DNA from: Adineta vaga
Taxonomy: Eukaryota > Rotifera
Assembly (NCBI GenBank): GCA_021613535.1
Contig: CP075495.1
Coordinates: 5,456,001 to 5,520,000 of the forward strand
Direction of reading: 5' to 3'
DNA: 64,000 nt
The notes under the pieces were generated by a model. That model saw only the letters and a program-made list of their open reading frames with translations. It was not told where the DNA came from and searched no databases. Of the stretch, positions 1 through 17,839 are shown piece by piece; positions within the stretch are counted from its first letter, which is position 1, and each line of letters begins with the position of its first letter. A program made the translations under genes and the position numbers.

Positions 1-609
1 TCTAAGATTGCTTTTCAATTCGCATATTTAATAACTGATGGTTTGAATATGTCGAAAAAATTTCAAGAAAAATCTCTTTTTCAACTTAATCAAGCTAATA
101 AAGAACTAGGACGAAAGGTAAAGAGTTTGCTTGATATATGAACATAAATAGATCTAATAGGTGTGTGCTTAATTTAGATTATAAAAAATATGATGCAAAA
201 AGAATGTCGTTGCCATGGTGTGAGTGGATCGTGTGAACTGCAAATCTGTCGATTACGGCCAGCTAAATTAGTTGATATTAGTAATGAAATCTATTTGAAT
301 GCATATCAAAATGCTCGATATATAGAATCAATGGAGTTCATGACATCCGAAGAGAAAATTCAACTAATTTATGCACGGAAATCAATAAATTATTGTCGTT
401 CAAATTCATTTATTGATTACTCAGGTACAAAGCAAGGACGAGAATGTTTTAGTAATGAAGGATGTGAAAAAGTTTGTTGTCATCGTGGATATCAATTAAT
501 AACTGAATTGAAATCAATTGATAATTGTCATTGTTTTTTTTCATGGAATATTGTAAATATTCAATGTCAACCATGTGAGAAAAAGTTGACACGAATGATT
601 TGTAATTAA
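1..609 (+). CDS. Wnt family ligand, C-terminal part (5' end outside window)
   Basis: Wnt proteins are secreted, lipid-modified ligands for Frizzled receptors. Two exons are visible: 1-117 (ends NQANKELGRK at a GTAAAG donor) and 178-609, after a TTTAG acceptor. The second exon carries the Wnt hallmark CRCHGVSGSC; the serine in it is the residue that is acylated in the family. The cysteine-rich C-terminal domain follows (RECFSNEGCEKVCCHRGY, then paired Cys), and the protein ends at CN before TAA, as is typical. The usual Trp after the SGSC-x-x-x-C block (TCW in most Wnts) is replaced by Arg, so this is a divergent member. I cannot assign the subfamily. The N-terminal half lies upstream of the window. 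Confidence 0.93.
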
Positions 610-2761
610 ACTGATTTGTTTTTGTGTAAATAATTCTTATTATATCAAGAGAAATCTACTTCAATGGTGTTTTTTTTTAGAAATAAATATCTAATATTTG
701 TAAGTTAAAATTCATTTAAGATCAAAGTGCAGCTTTTCTTTCTATAAACTATTACTATGTTCATTTGTCGAAAAACGACAGACATTGAATAAATATACAA
801 GCCTTCTATTATCATTTCCGTCTTCAATTAATTATCATTTGATCATACCGAATTCATATATCACATCTGAAGAATGTTATTTTGTAATATTTTTTCCTCT
901 AAACATGTTTCTTATCTTTCTCAAATAATCAACATATTCGTAATATATTATTTGATCATCGTAAACATATCAATAGATCATAAACCGATAATCATGTATT
1001 TCTCGAAATACCTTTTATCTTGATAAGAACAATTGTCTGACATAAATATCTATTAATATCTAATCTACTCATGATCAATGAAGTGTTCAATCGTTTTAAA
1101 AAATAATATTAATTTACTAATTATGAATACAAGAGCAAATTTTTCTCTTCGGATTTTCTTTTTGTATTTTGTAATCAAATAAATATTTCTCAACAAATTA
1201 AACCTGATGTTTTACTATCCTAACAGGAAAAAAACAATTGCATTTAGACTCAATCGAATAGAAAAATTTTTATTTGTTAAACTAATGAATAACCCAAATG
1301 CAATCATCTTCAGGCGAGAAAATGCAATCAAACTCATATCCATAATCAATTTATTTGCTGTTTTCAATCATTGTTCAAATAACAATTCAATGCCCGTTAG
1401 ACAAATACTTCTTTTATAATAGGGGAGAGAAGAAAAAAAAAACGATTCCTTTATTCTATTTTTCTTTTTCTTTTCATCACATCATTTATACTCGTCTGTA
1501 GCAAAGGAAAAAATATATCAATCAATTCAAAAAATGAAAGAAAATTTTGTCAGATAAGTTCAATTCGAAGGCTTAATCGTTCGATTTATTGAAGAAATCC
1601 TTGACAAAATACTTCAAATGTCGATAAAAGAGGAGAAAGACAAAAGAATCTTTTTGACCCTAATAATACATACATACTCTTATGCTTCTCTTCTCTTCTG
1701 AAAGATTTTCTCGTTATATGCTTTGATTTATTTCTGGTAATCATCGATCTTCAATATTGAATTCAAACACACACAAAAAAAATCATATTTAGCGAGTTGT
1801 TTTCTTTTCTTGGAAATATTTCCTTTGAATCCGTTCATTTAATATCCAATTTCCATAATTAATAAGCTTGTTGAAAAAAAAGAGAGATGGAGAGTGTATA
1901 TTGAAGAAAACCGAATAATAGTCTTCATTTTTCATTGAACAAACTTTTTCTATTAATAAACGATCATATAATTAAAAAGTTGTTTTTTTCTTTTTCTTAA
2001 TAAACAATTTCAAAAAAAAAGAATGATTAGAAAGACTTGAAAAAAGAAAAAAGCAAGACCTCGAATGGAAATGAATTATATGTTAGATTTGAATAAATTG
2101 TACCTGTCTGAAGGCGATTATTAACTACTCTATGATCGCTAAATTACATACTATAGAACAGAGGCGGCTTGGGTTAGAATGGTAATATAAGCATGATTAG
2201 TGAGGATGAGTTACTCAAGTATCTCATTTGCTTACCAATAACAGAACACAGATAAAAGTAAAGAGATCATATTATTCCTGCTGAATTTTCTCACTTTTTT
2301 CTCTCGTTCTTTTTTAGACTTTATTTGGTATTCTTCTTCTCCTTCTTCTTCGGTTTCTTATGCCTCTACGTGCGCGACCAAGCGACTGTTATTGTTGTGT
2401 TCATGCAGAACAACGACGGGCGAGAGAGAAAAAGAGGAAGAGATGAGAGAAGAAGACAGAGCGCTAGAAACAGAGAGGGAGAAAGTCGATCGCCTTCTCT
2501 TATTATCATCATTGCCGCTCGTTTGACTGTCTCTTGCAGCGAGAAGTTTATTCAACTCCTTTTTTTAACAGACCAATATGTGTCTTATCATCAATGCTCG
2601 AATGGTTTTCTTTCCAAGATTTTCTTAATAGGCTCATTTAAGTTAGGAAGTAACTGCAGGAGTGAAACTACGAGAAAGAACGAGAGTGAGTGAGGGACAG
2701 AGAGAGATAGACACAGAGCATATGTGTGTGTATATATGTGTACGCGAGTTTTCAATCGTCG
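610..2761. other. Intergenic region between Wnt and mGluR
   Basis: No convincing coding sequence is seen. The last 400 bases, just before the receptor start, contain purine-rich GAGA/GAAGA tracts (about 2410-2490 and 2680-2720), which probably belong to its promoter or 5' UTR. The rest is AT-rich with homopolymer runs. Confidence 0.6.
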
Positions 2762-7528
<4,767 letters not shown>

Positions 7529-7596
7529 ATATTTTTCTTTCCATCGGTTTTGTTTTCTTGTTCTTATATTAGATGTTTTTATTTTGTCATGAAACG

Positions 7597-7602
7597 AATA
7601 AA
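7597..7602 (+). terminator. Polyadenylation signal of the mGluR-like gene
   Basis: An AATAAA hexamer lies about 70 nt after the receptor stop codon and before an A-rich stretch. Confidence 0.5.
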
Positions 7603-7879
7603 AAAAGAACTATACACAATTATTTCAATGTCTCTTCCAATAATATAATCCGATCGATATTTATCCTTATTCAAAGCATGTTGCTACACTAGGATCATTT
7701 GATAGTAGACAAGAGATACACTTTCTATAAATTATCGATTTCAACACAACTGATACTTTATTTTAAATATTACATTTCATTTTTCTGGAAGGTGTGGTTG
7801 TGGGTGTAAATACAAGAGACCCTCATCCACACTCTCACATTCACTTCGAATATTATTTATAATTGTCTAAAAAAAAGAT

Positions 7880-9360
7880 ACAGATATAATTTTGAAAAGA
7901 TTTCAATGAATTTTTTTCTTTACTTGAATTTTATCAATTTTCTTTGGATCAAAATTCGATTGATTTAATTTTGGAATAATTTAATGTTCCAATTGTTCAA
8001 CCATATTTTGTTGATATTAATCTAAATTTGGTTGGATTACATTGCTAAATAATTGATTTAAATCCTTTAAACGTTGATTAAAGATTTGCGAAAGATGATT
8101 TATTGCTGATAAATGCCAAGTTTCGAAATCTTCTTGAGATTGTAAATGAATGTGCTAAGGAAAATGTTTCTAACAGATTGAATTGTTCATTAACTATTTC
8201 TGATAATGTATAAACTGAATCAGATAATGATTGTGATGAACATATATGTTCTTTTCCATCTTTTTTTTAAACATTCATAACAATATTTACAATAATTATT
8301 TTCTTTATCTTTTGAACTAAATGATGTGATTTTTATTCTAGAAAGAATAATTTTCTTCAAAAATTGATTTTGATTGAACAAAAAACATTTCGATTAACGA
8401 ATTCATTTTTTTCAATTCCATTGATGCATGAAATGAAATTTTATTTAATACCTAATTCAACAGATTGACAATAGGAGAAAAAGGTTTTCAATTCACGATC
8501 AAACATCAATGAATTTTTTTTATACATAAAAATTCTTTTTATCTCTTCAAATTTCCTTCAGTTTTGTGTCGTTCTGTTAAAAAAGCTTGCTTGGTTCGAA
8601 TCCATATGTAATTCGCAATCCAAAGTGCAGTTCGTGCGAATTGAATAGCATAATATTTCAAATTGATTAATTGGTTTCATAATGAAGGCACAGAAACATC
8701 ATTTACTGCTGAAAATCAATAACATAACGTTTCAATTCATGATAACAAAGATTCTGTAAACTAACCGGAATTTTCTTGATCATGATCGACGACATTGGGT
8801 TGCGCAAGATAGACCTGGAAAAAAGGTTGTTTATTACATATGATATAGAAAGAGCATAGAAAAGACGAAATGTAATTGAAAATAAAAGATCGGAATTTCA
8901 CTCACTGATCGAATGTCTGAATTAGATTTTTGCCTACACATATTCACAGCTCAACTTACCAATCTGAATGGATAGAATTTCTTTATCGAGAAGCAGTCTT
9001 TTTTATATCTCATTAGGGTGAGTAAGGTCATTTCTTTCCAAAAACAAATGTTCAGTCCGTCAGTAGCGAACAATCATTCTTTCGTAATGACCTCTTTAGT
9101 ATTCGATAAAATAGCTCGACGAGAGAAAAAAGAGTCATTTCTCTTATTTTTGTTATCAAAAATTCTCATTTCGTATGAATCTTTTCTGTTCGTTTAGTCA
9201 TAAAGTTTCCAACGAAATTTGATTGATATTTACCTGTTCACTTGTTTGTCTTCGAACTACTCGAGTTTTTCGACTTAAGCTTTGTTCAGGTTCTTTTTCG
9301 GATTGGGTTGGATCGATATTCCTCGTGCTTGTGTTGATTCACATTGTACTGCATTCTAAA
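7880..9360 (-). pseudogene. Decayed multi-exon gene, possibly zinc-finger plus coiled coil
   Basis: Reading the minus strand gives coding-like stretches broken by stops and frame changes. At 9355-9240 there is an exon-like piece (acceptor TTTTAG, reading QCESTQAR, then a frame change to NIDPTQSEKEPEQSLSRKTR...RRQTSEQ, and a GTAAAT donor). At 8815-8765 a short exon lies between TTTTCCAG and GTTAGT and reads VYLAQPNVVDHDQENSG. At 8715-8530 there is FARTALWIANYIWIRTKQAF flanked by in-frame stops. At 8320-7900 there is NYCKYCYECLKK, a frame change, then an amphipathic coil-like segment (FNQRLKDLNQLFSNVIQPNLD) with two in-frame stops. The preserved splice sites and broken frames suggest a dead gene, perhaps a lost duplicate. 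I do not recognise the parent family; the Cys pairs could be a zinc-finger remnant. Confidence 0.5.
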
Positions 9361-9686
9361 ATTACGAAGATAAATTAGTTTCACGCATCAGTTTGACTGA
9401 ATACACTTTTATAAGCAAAACCTATGTAATGTAACCACGCATATGTTTAGTGTAAAATACATCTAACCCTCGAGTAACGTCCCCTCACTTTACGTATGAA
9501 ATATTCACGTGTGTACTGGTATTCATATATCCCTACAGCACAGAAAGAAATATTAGAAAGGAAAAGTATAATGAATCTGTTTGAATATTGGATGATGTAT
9601 ATCGATAATGTTATTGAACTTCTCAAAAAAATGACGCAATAATATGTGTACATCTAATTAACATTTGACAACTATTTTTATTTCAA

Positions 9687-10278
9687 ATGATATCACGAGC
9701 TAAAGAGCATAGAATAATTTCATTTATTTATACTGTACCCAATGATTGGGCATTTCAACATTTTCTTGATGGAATTAGTCCGATATTATCTCATTCATTT
9801 AACTTTTTAAATAAATTTCTCAATGCAAAGGTACTCATCTTAAGAGGTGCACGATTTGATCGATCTGTTAAAGAAATTCGGAAAATGCTTAGTTTATTTA
9901 TACATATATTCTTGTAAAACTATTGGTGTTGAAGAATCTTCTCGATTAGTTCATTATTATGATGAAACAAGAGTTGGTTTTATAATGCTCGTTATATTAT
10001 CGATGTTTATAGTGCAGCTGTATCAAATATGAATTTTTCGTAATCAGATACAACATTAATTGAAATAATGACTTTTAGAGCAACAACAAGTTCTCTTCCG
10101 CACAATGGCATGTTCAATTTTCAATCCACGTGATTTAAAAGCATGTACTAGTTATATTTTATATACACAATCACAATTACTTAATCAAACTTATTGGATT
10201 TTACTAACTGTTGTTAATAATAATGGAAATATGAATGTTAATTTAACTGGAGTTGAAAAACTTCTTCAACAGATATAA
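9687..10278 (+). pseudogene. Broken glycosyltransferase-61-like gene fragment
   Basis: The first segment (9687-9890) reads VPNDWAFQHFLDGISPIL and later AKVLILRGARFDRSVKEI. This resembles the sequence around the conserved P-D-x-x-FQHFLDG box of GT61/DUF563 glycosyltransferases. The frame then changes near 9890-9915 and continues as VEESSRLVHYYDETRVG up to about 9980, where the homology is lost and a stop follows at 10030. A third piece (about 10078-10278) reads FRTMACSIFNPRDLKACTSYI and ends at TAA. No intact N-terminus, membrane anchor or complete catalytic domain is present. The family call rests on one motif recalled from memory, so it is tentative; that the gene is broken is clear. Confidence 0.45.
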
Positions 10279-10280
10279 AT

Positions 10281-11085
10281 TATCCTTTGTTAGGAATAAT
10301 TCTTTTTATGATCAGAATCAATATCAGATGATTTATCATTAGAAAATGAATTTTCATTTAAACCAAATGAAATCAAGTTTTTCTTTATTATAAAGTTATA
10401 CTGAAGTGAGGTGGGCAAGTGTACTCATATGATGATCAATTTCGATCTTCCGAGAGAAAAAGCTAAATGTAGCAAAGAATATTTTATATAAATATATTTG
10501 TAAAACAAAATTCGAAAGAACAAATGATTACAGTTTAGTACAATCAGTAAATAATTTATGGATCATTTTGTGTCGGACAAAAGAAACTGGAAAATTTCGA
10601 ACAAAAATGATTTCGATGAAGTATTACACTTTTGAGATAATTAAAATTAATCAAGCAGCAAAATTCTAGAGCAACTATAATGAGCGAAAAGAATGGATTG
10701 GAAAAATAATTGAACAGTCAATAGTTGTTATTTTATAAGACTAATTAATAACATTTAGTAAAAGTCTCGTAACGGCAGCACAATTATTCGTATTCTCAGG
10801 TTAAAACAGGATTGTCGTAAACGACTCTATTCAGAGAACTACGTCGGGAGTTTGCCGCCTAACGACATCTATTTTACATTTTGATATATTGTACAGAATT
10901 CATTTGTGAAAAAGAATTTTACAATTCTCTAGTGTTTATTTATTTATTTTTTCGAATTGAAAATATAATGCTAGGTTAGGATTTTTTAAAACATGATTAT
11001 ATATCTAATATATTCTACTTCGATATGATTGGAGAGTAGAGTTCACACTTCATTTGTTTTTCCTGCATTTATTTGTCAATTGTGA
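10281..11085. other. Intergenic region
   Basis: No coding or RNA gene is recognised. It holds AT-rich sequence plus a short GC-richer patch (about 10780-10870). It is presumably the promoter region of the NDUFAF8-like gene. Confidence 0.5.
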
Positions 11086-11400
11086 ATGCCCGAAAGTCTT
11101 GCACGTAAACGCTTGACTTCAATTGCTAAGAACGTTGCCACGTGTTCAACTCAAGTAATATATTTTGAATATAAGATAAACTCATAATATCATCATTATC
11201 CTCTTCTTTGTCCCTCTATGTAGGCTACAGCATACGCCGCTTGTGTAATTAATCATAGTGATTTAAAAAAAGATTCTTGTTTAAAAGAATTTCTTGCATT
11301 AAAAGATTGTGTACAAAAAGCAGTAAGAACTATATTTTGTTTTTGAATAATTGTTGATCTCTTTTCAATATCTTTCAATTAGGCATTAAAAAATGGTTAA
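11086..11400 (+). CDS. NDUFAF8: NDUFAF8-like twin Cx9C protein (complex I assembly factor)
   Basis: A very small protein encoded in three exons (11086-11154, about 11224-11322 and 11383-11400). It has the twin Cx9C pattern: C-STQATAYAA-C and C-LKEFLALKD-C. The spacing and the words AYAAC and C-x-x-EF-x-AL-x-x-C match human NDUFAF8 (C17orf89), a mitochondrial intermembrane-space or matrix-side factor that works with NDUFAF5 in complex I assembly. The protein ends ALKNG. Its last exon follows a TTCAATTAG acceptor and carries only five codons and the stop. The stop (11398-11400) overlaps the start of the EMC7 ORF (11393) in another frame. Family membership is good for such a short protein, though other twin Cx9C proteins are not fully excluded. 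Confidence 0.72.
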
Positions 11401-12188
11401 ATATATCATTTCTGTTTTGTTATGTTTCATATTTGTATTGTTTATCAATGCATCACAAGACTCAGTTGCTATCAATCCTTCAACTGAAAATGTAGGTTCA
11501 TATAAAATCGAAGGAAAAATCATTGTACCACCTGGTGATAATGCACTTGATAATACAAGAATATTAATTGATGAAGGTCTCTATGTTGGTATTCCACAAG
11601 TTGATGGAACATTTACCATTTGTGGTATGTTTTTCAGTTGAATACATTCTTGAATTCAATCTGTGAATTCATTTAGGTGTTCCCAGTGGTTCCTATATCG
11701 TTTCTGTTGTATCACCCATGCATGTATTCGAACCGATTCGTGTTGATATCAATGCTAAAGGTAAAATTCGTGCTCGTAAAGTCAATTTTATTCAACCAGG
11801 TGAAGTTGTTACAATGAAATATCCATTAAATTTCGAAACACACGGAATACCAAATTATTTTCAAAAACGTGAAGTCTATCGTTTAACAGATGTTATTATG
11901 AATCCAATGTTTTTAACATTACTTGTACCGTTAGCTCTATTATTAATTCTACCTAAACTTGCATCACAAGATCCTGAAATGCAACGCGATTTACAACAAG
12001 CAAGTAATTTTCTTCAACCAAATTTAAATACTCCCGATATTGGTGATATGTTTGCTAATATATTTGGTGGACCGAAGAAACAAAAGCCAGCACAACAACA
12101 AATTCAAAATAATGGTGCAAATACTGGTACAGCAGCAAATGCACAACAAAGACGAAGAAATGAAGCAGCAGTTAGACGAAGAAATTAG
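11393..12188 (+). CDS. EMC7: ER membrane protein complex subunit 7
   Basis: EMC7 is a lumenal-domain, single-pass subunit of the ER membrane protein complex, which inserts tail-anchored and multipass membrane proteins. Two exons, 11393-11624 and 11677-12188, join in phase 1. The protein begins with a signal peptide (MVKYIISVLLCFIFVLFINA). A beta-sandwich domain follows (YKIEGKIIVPPGDNAL...VGIPQVDGTFTICGVPSGSYIVSVVSP...FEPIRVDI), then GKIRARKVNFI, and a transmembrane helix (MNPMFLTLLVPLALLLILPKL). The tail is cytosolic, Gln/Asn-rich and ends in basic residues. These are the EMC7 landmarks in the right order and at a near-normal length. Only 10 nt separate the splice acceptor at 11381-11382 from the ATG. 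An AATAAA lies near 12257. Confidence 0.93.
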
Positions 12189-12401
12189 AAGCATTTGCTT
12201 TTGTATAACTTTTTTCTCTCTTTCTTTCTTTCTTTTCCTTTTTTTTCTTATTTCAAATAAAAATTAAACTCAAAACAAAGTCTACTTGTTTGTTTTTTTT
12301 TGTTCATTGTGAGTTTACTCGACATAGTCCATATTCAGAAAGTAATGAGGTCATATCATCATCAATATGCATTGTACAATTGAAAAGTGCAGTAACTGAT
12401 C

Positions 12402-12905
12402 TTAATTGGCATCTTCACCTGTTTTTCTATATGTCCCACGAAAGATGAATGTGTTTTCTACGGATGGAATTTGTAATTCTAGAATACAATGTTTACCAGT
12501 TATTGTTAAGAGCAAAAAATGATTAGTTGATGATGGTATCGGTGCAAAAGATATCATGACAGATGATTGAGATATATCTTGTTTTATATAGCGTGTAATT
12601 TGTAAACGTTTTCGTTTATGTATTTCAATGATATTTGCATCGAGTTTGTTTTGATTCATCTGATTAGGTTTGAGAAATAAACGTAATTCATTTAAATTTC
12701 TTTGCCAATACATTTTTAAAGGATTACGATTATTTATTGTTAAACTTGTTTGTTCAAGTGAGTTTGTCCATAGAGTTTCACTTGGAAGACAATCAATACG
12801 TAATGGAAGATTAAGTAAAGAGATTAGTTTCTTTTCACATAGATTATAATCAGTTTGTTGTAAATCATTTAATGGTAATGGTACTATCCAATGATCAATA
12901 TTCAT
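12402..12905 (-). CDS. Unrecognised 167-aa protein, single exon
   Basis: An uninterrupted frame from ATG 12905 to a stop at 12402. The protein is soluble-looking with no signal peptide or membrane segment. It starts MNIDHWIVPLPLNDLQ, has a basic middle (IEIHKRKRLQITRYIKQD) and a C-terminal hydrophobic beta-like part (HFLLLTITGKHCILELQIP...NTFIFRGTY). I do not recognise a family. It is likely a real gene: it sits between two conserved genes, has house-style codon use and lies head-to-head with LYRM2, with only 67 nt between the two starts, so the pair may share a bidirectional promoter. Its 3' end converges on EMC7. Confidence 0.6.
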   Translation of the reverse strand: MNIDHWIVPLPLNDLQQTDYNLCEKKLISLLNLPLRIDCLPSETLWTNSLEQTSLTINNRNPLKMYWQRNLNELRLFLKPNQMNQNKLDANIIEIHKRKRLQITRYIKQDISQSSVMISFAPIPSSTNHFLLLTITGKHCILELQIPSVENTFIFRGTYRKTGEDAN

Positions 12906-12972
12906 TTAGGTTTCATGAATAAAAAATAATATAAATATGTTGTCTTGGTGATTTTTGAATTTTTTTTTCTAG

Positions 12973-13266
12973 ATGAAACAATTATCATTAAAACATTTTA
13001 TTGTTCGTTCACAAGTTTTGGCATTATATCGAGATATAATGAGAACTATGATGAAAATTGATGATCAAGATTATCGAAAAGAAAGTTTGTAAGAAAGATA
13101 GTTTTTAATCACAAATACATGATTCTATATTTTAGTGCGAGAATGGACAAGAAGTGAATTTAATCGTAATCGTACATTGAGAGATCTGGGAGAAATACGA
13201 ACACAAGTAGCATTAGGACGGCGAAATTTAAATGAATTAAAATTATCTATGCAAATGGCTTCTTAA
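12973..13266 (+). CDS. LYRM2: LYR motif-containing protein 2
   Basis: LYRM proteins are small mitochondrial matrix helical proteins that bind acyl-ACP and support respiratory-complex or Fe-S assembly; LYRM2 is linked to complex I. Two exons join in phase 1 if the donor is the weak GTTTGT at about 13086. The protein reads SLKHFIVRSQVLALYRDIM, with the LYR tripeptide inside the first helix. It continues DYRKE-MREWTRSEFNRNR and ends ELKLSMQMAS. The order L-K-x-F, LYR, W-x-R-x-EF-x-RN is that of LYRM2 rather than of the SDHAF or LYRM4 types. The ATG directly follows a TTTTTTTTCTAG acceptor-like tract. The stop is 74 nt before the AGPS start. Confidence 0.88.
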
Positions 13267-13340
13267 CATATATATATATATATATAATAGAAAACACATT
13301 TGTAGTTCATTGATTTTATGTGTCTTTTTTCATATTTTAG

Positions 13341-15395
<2,055 letters not shown>

Positions 15396-15604
15396 CAAAA
15401 GAAAAACACAGTGATATTAATTTTATGACGCAAACTAACAATTTCTTTTTTCTTAGGAAAATCTATCGTTGTTATGCGTTTTCTTTTTAAAACTGATTTC
15501 GTTTTCTTTTCTAAATTGATTGATTCTTAAACAATATCGATGATTTCTCGTTTAACAAAACAAACATTAAAGAGTATAAACGCATGTTTACTTTTTCAGA
15601 CTAA

Positions 15605-16481
15605 AATGACATCTATTCGACAATTTAAACTCACTGATCTATTAAGAATCAACAATGTGTAAGTAGAACTGAAATGAATGATAATAACTAACATGAATTT
15701 CACTATCGGTTTTTGTAGAAACTTAGATATTTTTACTGAAAATGTAAGTAGAAAGAAAAAGATATTCTTAATATAGAATTCTAATAATCTTTTATTCAGT
15801 ATGGTCTGTCATTCTATTTACATTACTTAGCACGTTGGCCAGAATGTTTCTTTGTAGCAGTTAATCCTGCTCAAAGATTAATGGGTTATAGTAAGTTTTT
15901 TTCTCTTCGAATAATAGACTAGCATTATAACTTTGTCTTTCTTTCAATTACAGTCATGGGAAAGATTGAAGGTAAATTTGAAAACAAATCTGATCTTGAC
16001 ATTTTTCCTTTCATAAAAAGGCAAACAAGAAAATTATCATGGTCATGTCACTGCTTTATCCGTCGCACCTGAATTTCGACGCATAGGTGTTTCATCACAA
16101 TTGATGACTTTATTAGAAAACGTTTCTGAACAGTAATAGATATATCTACTACGTAGTAGAAAATTGAATACTTATCTGTATTTAAATCTTTAGAAGAAAA
16201 ACATATTTCGTCGATTTATTCGTACGTGTTTCAAATAAACGTGCAGTTGATATGTATCATAAATTGAATTATGTTGTTTATCGGCGAATTATTGGGTACT
16301 ATTCTGGAGAACGAGATGAAGATGCATTTGGTAAAATAATTGATAGAGAATTATTTGAAGATAAAGATTATATTTTCATTCATTTTTAGATATGCGTAAA
16401 GCTCTATCACGTGATGTAGAGAAAAAGTCATTGATACCAATTCCACATCCTGTACGACCGGAAGATCTAGTAGATGATTAA
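15605..16481 (+). CDS. NAA20: N-alpha-acetyltransferase 20, catalytic subunit of NatB
   Basis: NAA20 acetylates N-terminal Met followed by Asp, Glu, Asn or Gln, together with NAA25 at the ribosome. The gene has six or seven short exons separated by introns of about 50 nt. It begins MTSIRQFKLTDLLRINNVN-LDIFTEN-YGLSFYLHYLARWPE, matching the family start closely. The GNAT acetyl-CoA motif appears as HVTALSVAPEFRRIGVSSQL, followed by LFVRVSNKRAVDMYHKLNY and RRIIGYYSG. It ends with LIPIPHPVRPEDL-VDD. The ATG lies 6 nt after a CTTTTTCAG acceptor-like tract and about 210 nt after the AGPS stop. Its 3' end converges on neuferricin, with 96 nt between the stops. Confidence 0.96.
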
Positions 16482-16577
16482 TGTTTAGGATATAGTTTTT
16501 AAATATTTGTTCAGTTATTTATTCGTGAAAAGAGATTAATAAAAACTTAAGAAAAGAAAAAATTTCCGAAGATATAT

Positions 16578-17837
16578 CTAATCTGGTAATCGACATTCGT
16601 AACTTGTTGATGGACAATCTGTATATTGTTTAAATCGGCCATCTTGTTGATCACTATTCTGTATACAAACACATCGTTCTGCTTTTACTAAACTATCAAA
16701 ATATCGACGTGGAAAACCAATCCATGTTCGTTCAATACCACCACTGAATACAGTCAAATAAATAATTTTTTTTACAAATAATTACCTTACCTTTTCTCGG
16801 TACACCATACTCGTCGACCTGTATCATGTGACCATTCACTATTACATGGTGGCCATTTCTGTTCGAAACTTGTTTTTTCTTCTTCTTTCTATATAAACTG
16901 TATTAATAGTGATGAATGATTATTATAGATATTAACCTTTTTCATAAGATTAACCGACGTGAGAACATTATGAAAATGTTTTGTCGGTATTCCATTGACG
17001 TCAAAATATCGACCGATTAATTTACCTAGATAATCTCATCTAATAGTTTAGACATGATGATCAATATATACCTATTTGTGGATATTGTTTTTGATAGAAT
17101 GTTAACCAATCATATATACTCGATATTGCTTCATCATTTAATCCAGTTAAATCATCAACTAAATCTTCTTCAGATGATTTACCCGTATGGAAACTTCGTG
17201 ACGCATCTCGACCTACATATATATTTAGATCAGATATAACATAGAATGTCTATTAAAATAAATACCTGTATAGAATTTATAACTTCCAGTTGATGAATAA
17301 AACCGAGGTGCTGATGAAACATCAAAAACATGTCCTAAATCAATGTTATTTTTTTTTACATATTCTAAGATCAATATATATATGTATAGTTATTCTCTTA
17401 CCTAGAATAGCTAAATACAACTGATCTTTCGTATAAGTTCCAAGTTCATCATGCGTAAATAAACGTTCTTTTTTCGTATCTATTTGATTATTCTTGTCAA
17501 CGGATTGACGTTGAAGAAAAAAGGAAATAACTAGTATTAATATGCAAGAGACCAACCAGAATTTGTAACTATAAAAACAAGAGAAACAATCTGTTCATTA
17601 ATTATATATAATCTATAGATAACAGAATGGTATTGTTGTTAAGCATAGGAAAAAAAATTTCAGCATGAATATGCCAGAATGATAATTATATTATTATTAT
17701 TTTCTCTTCGTTTCATCGTATGTAAATAGCTAAAAATATCAAGCATACTTCGATAAAAATGAAGACGTCGATGATAATGATGGTAGTGGTTGATTCACAG
17801 ATTCTTTCTGACCTTTGTCAGGTTTGTTTATTGTCGA
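16578..17837 (-). CDS. CYB5D2: Neuferricin (cytochrome b5 domain-containing 2), first exon unresolved
   Basis: Neuferricin is a membrane-anchored or secreted extracellular haem-binding protein of the MAPR group. Exons run from 17837 down to 16578. The first visible exon (17837-17749) is Ser/Pro-rich. Next comes a signal-anchor (KFWLVSCILILVISFFLQ) and the b5-like domain: RLFTHDELGTYT-KDQLYLAILG, then HVFDVSSAP...YKFYTGRDASRSFHTG, then EEDLVDDLTGLNDEAISSIYDWLTFY. The C-terminal part has the conserved cysteines (CNSEW, WCTEK, GFPRRYF, ERCVC) and ends CPSTSYECRLPD. These match human CYB5D2 in order. No ATG in frame is present in the 17749-17837 exon, so a short upstream first exon must exist between about 17840 and 18300; I could not place it. 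Confidence 0.9.
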
Positions 17838-17839
17838 CT

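Noticed and set aside
2325-2693. Open frame of 122 codons on the plus strand upstream of the mGluR
   Set aside because: Arg/Ser/Glu simple sequence from a GAGA tract, no domain, and it lies in the likely promoter or 5' UTR.
8590-8605. Exact match to a tRNA B-box (GGTTCGAATCC)
   Set aside because: No A-box at a proper distance and no cloverleaf stems can be formed; the bases lie within the decayed minus-strand gene.
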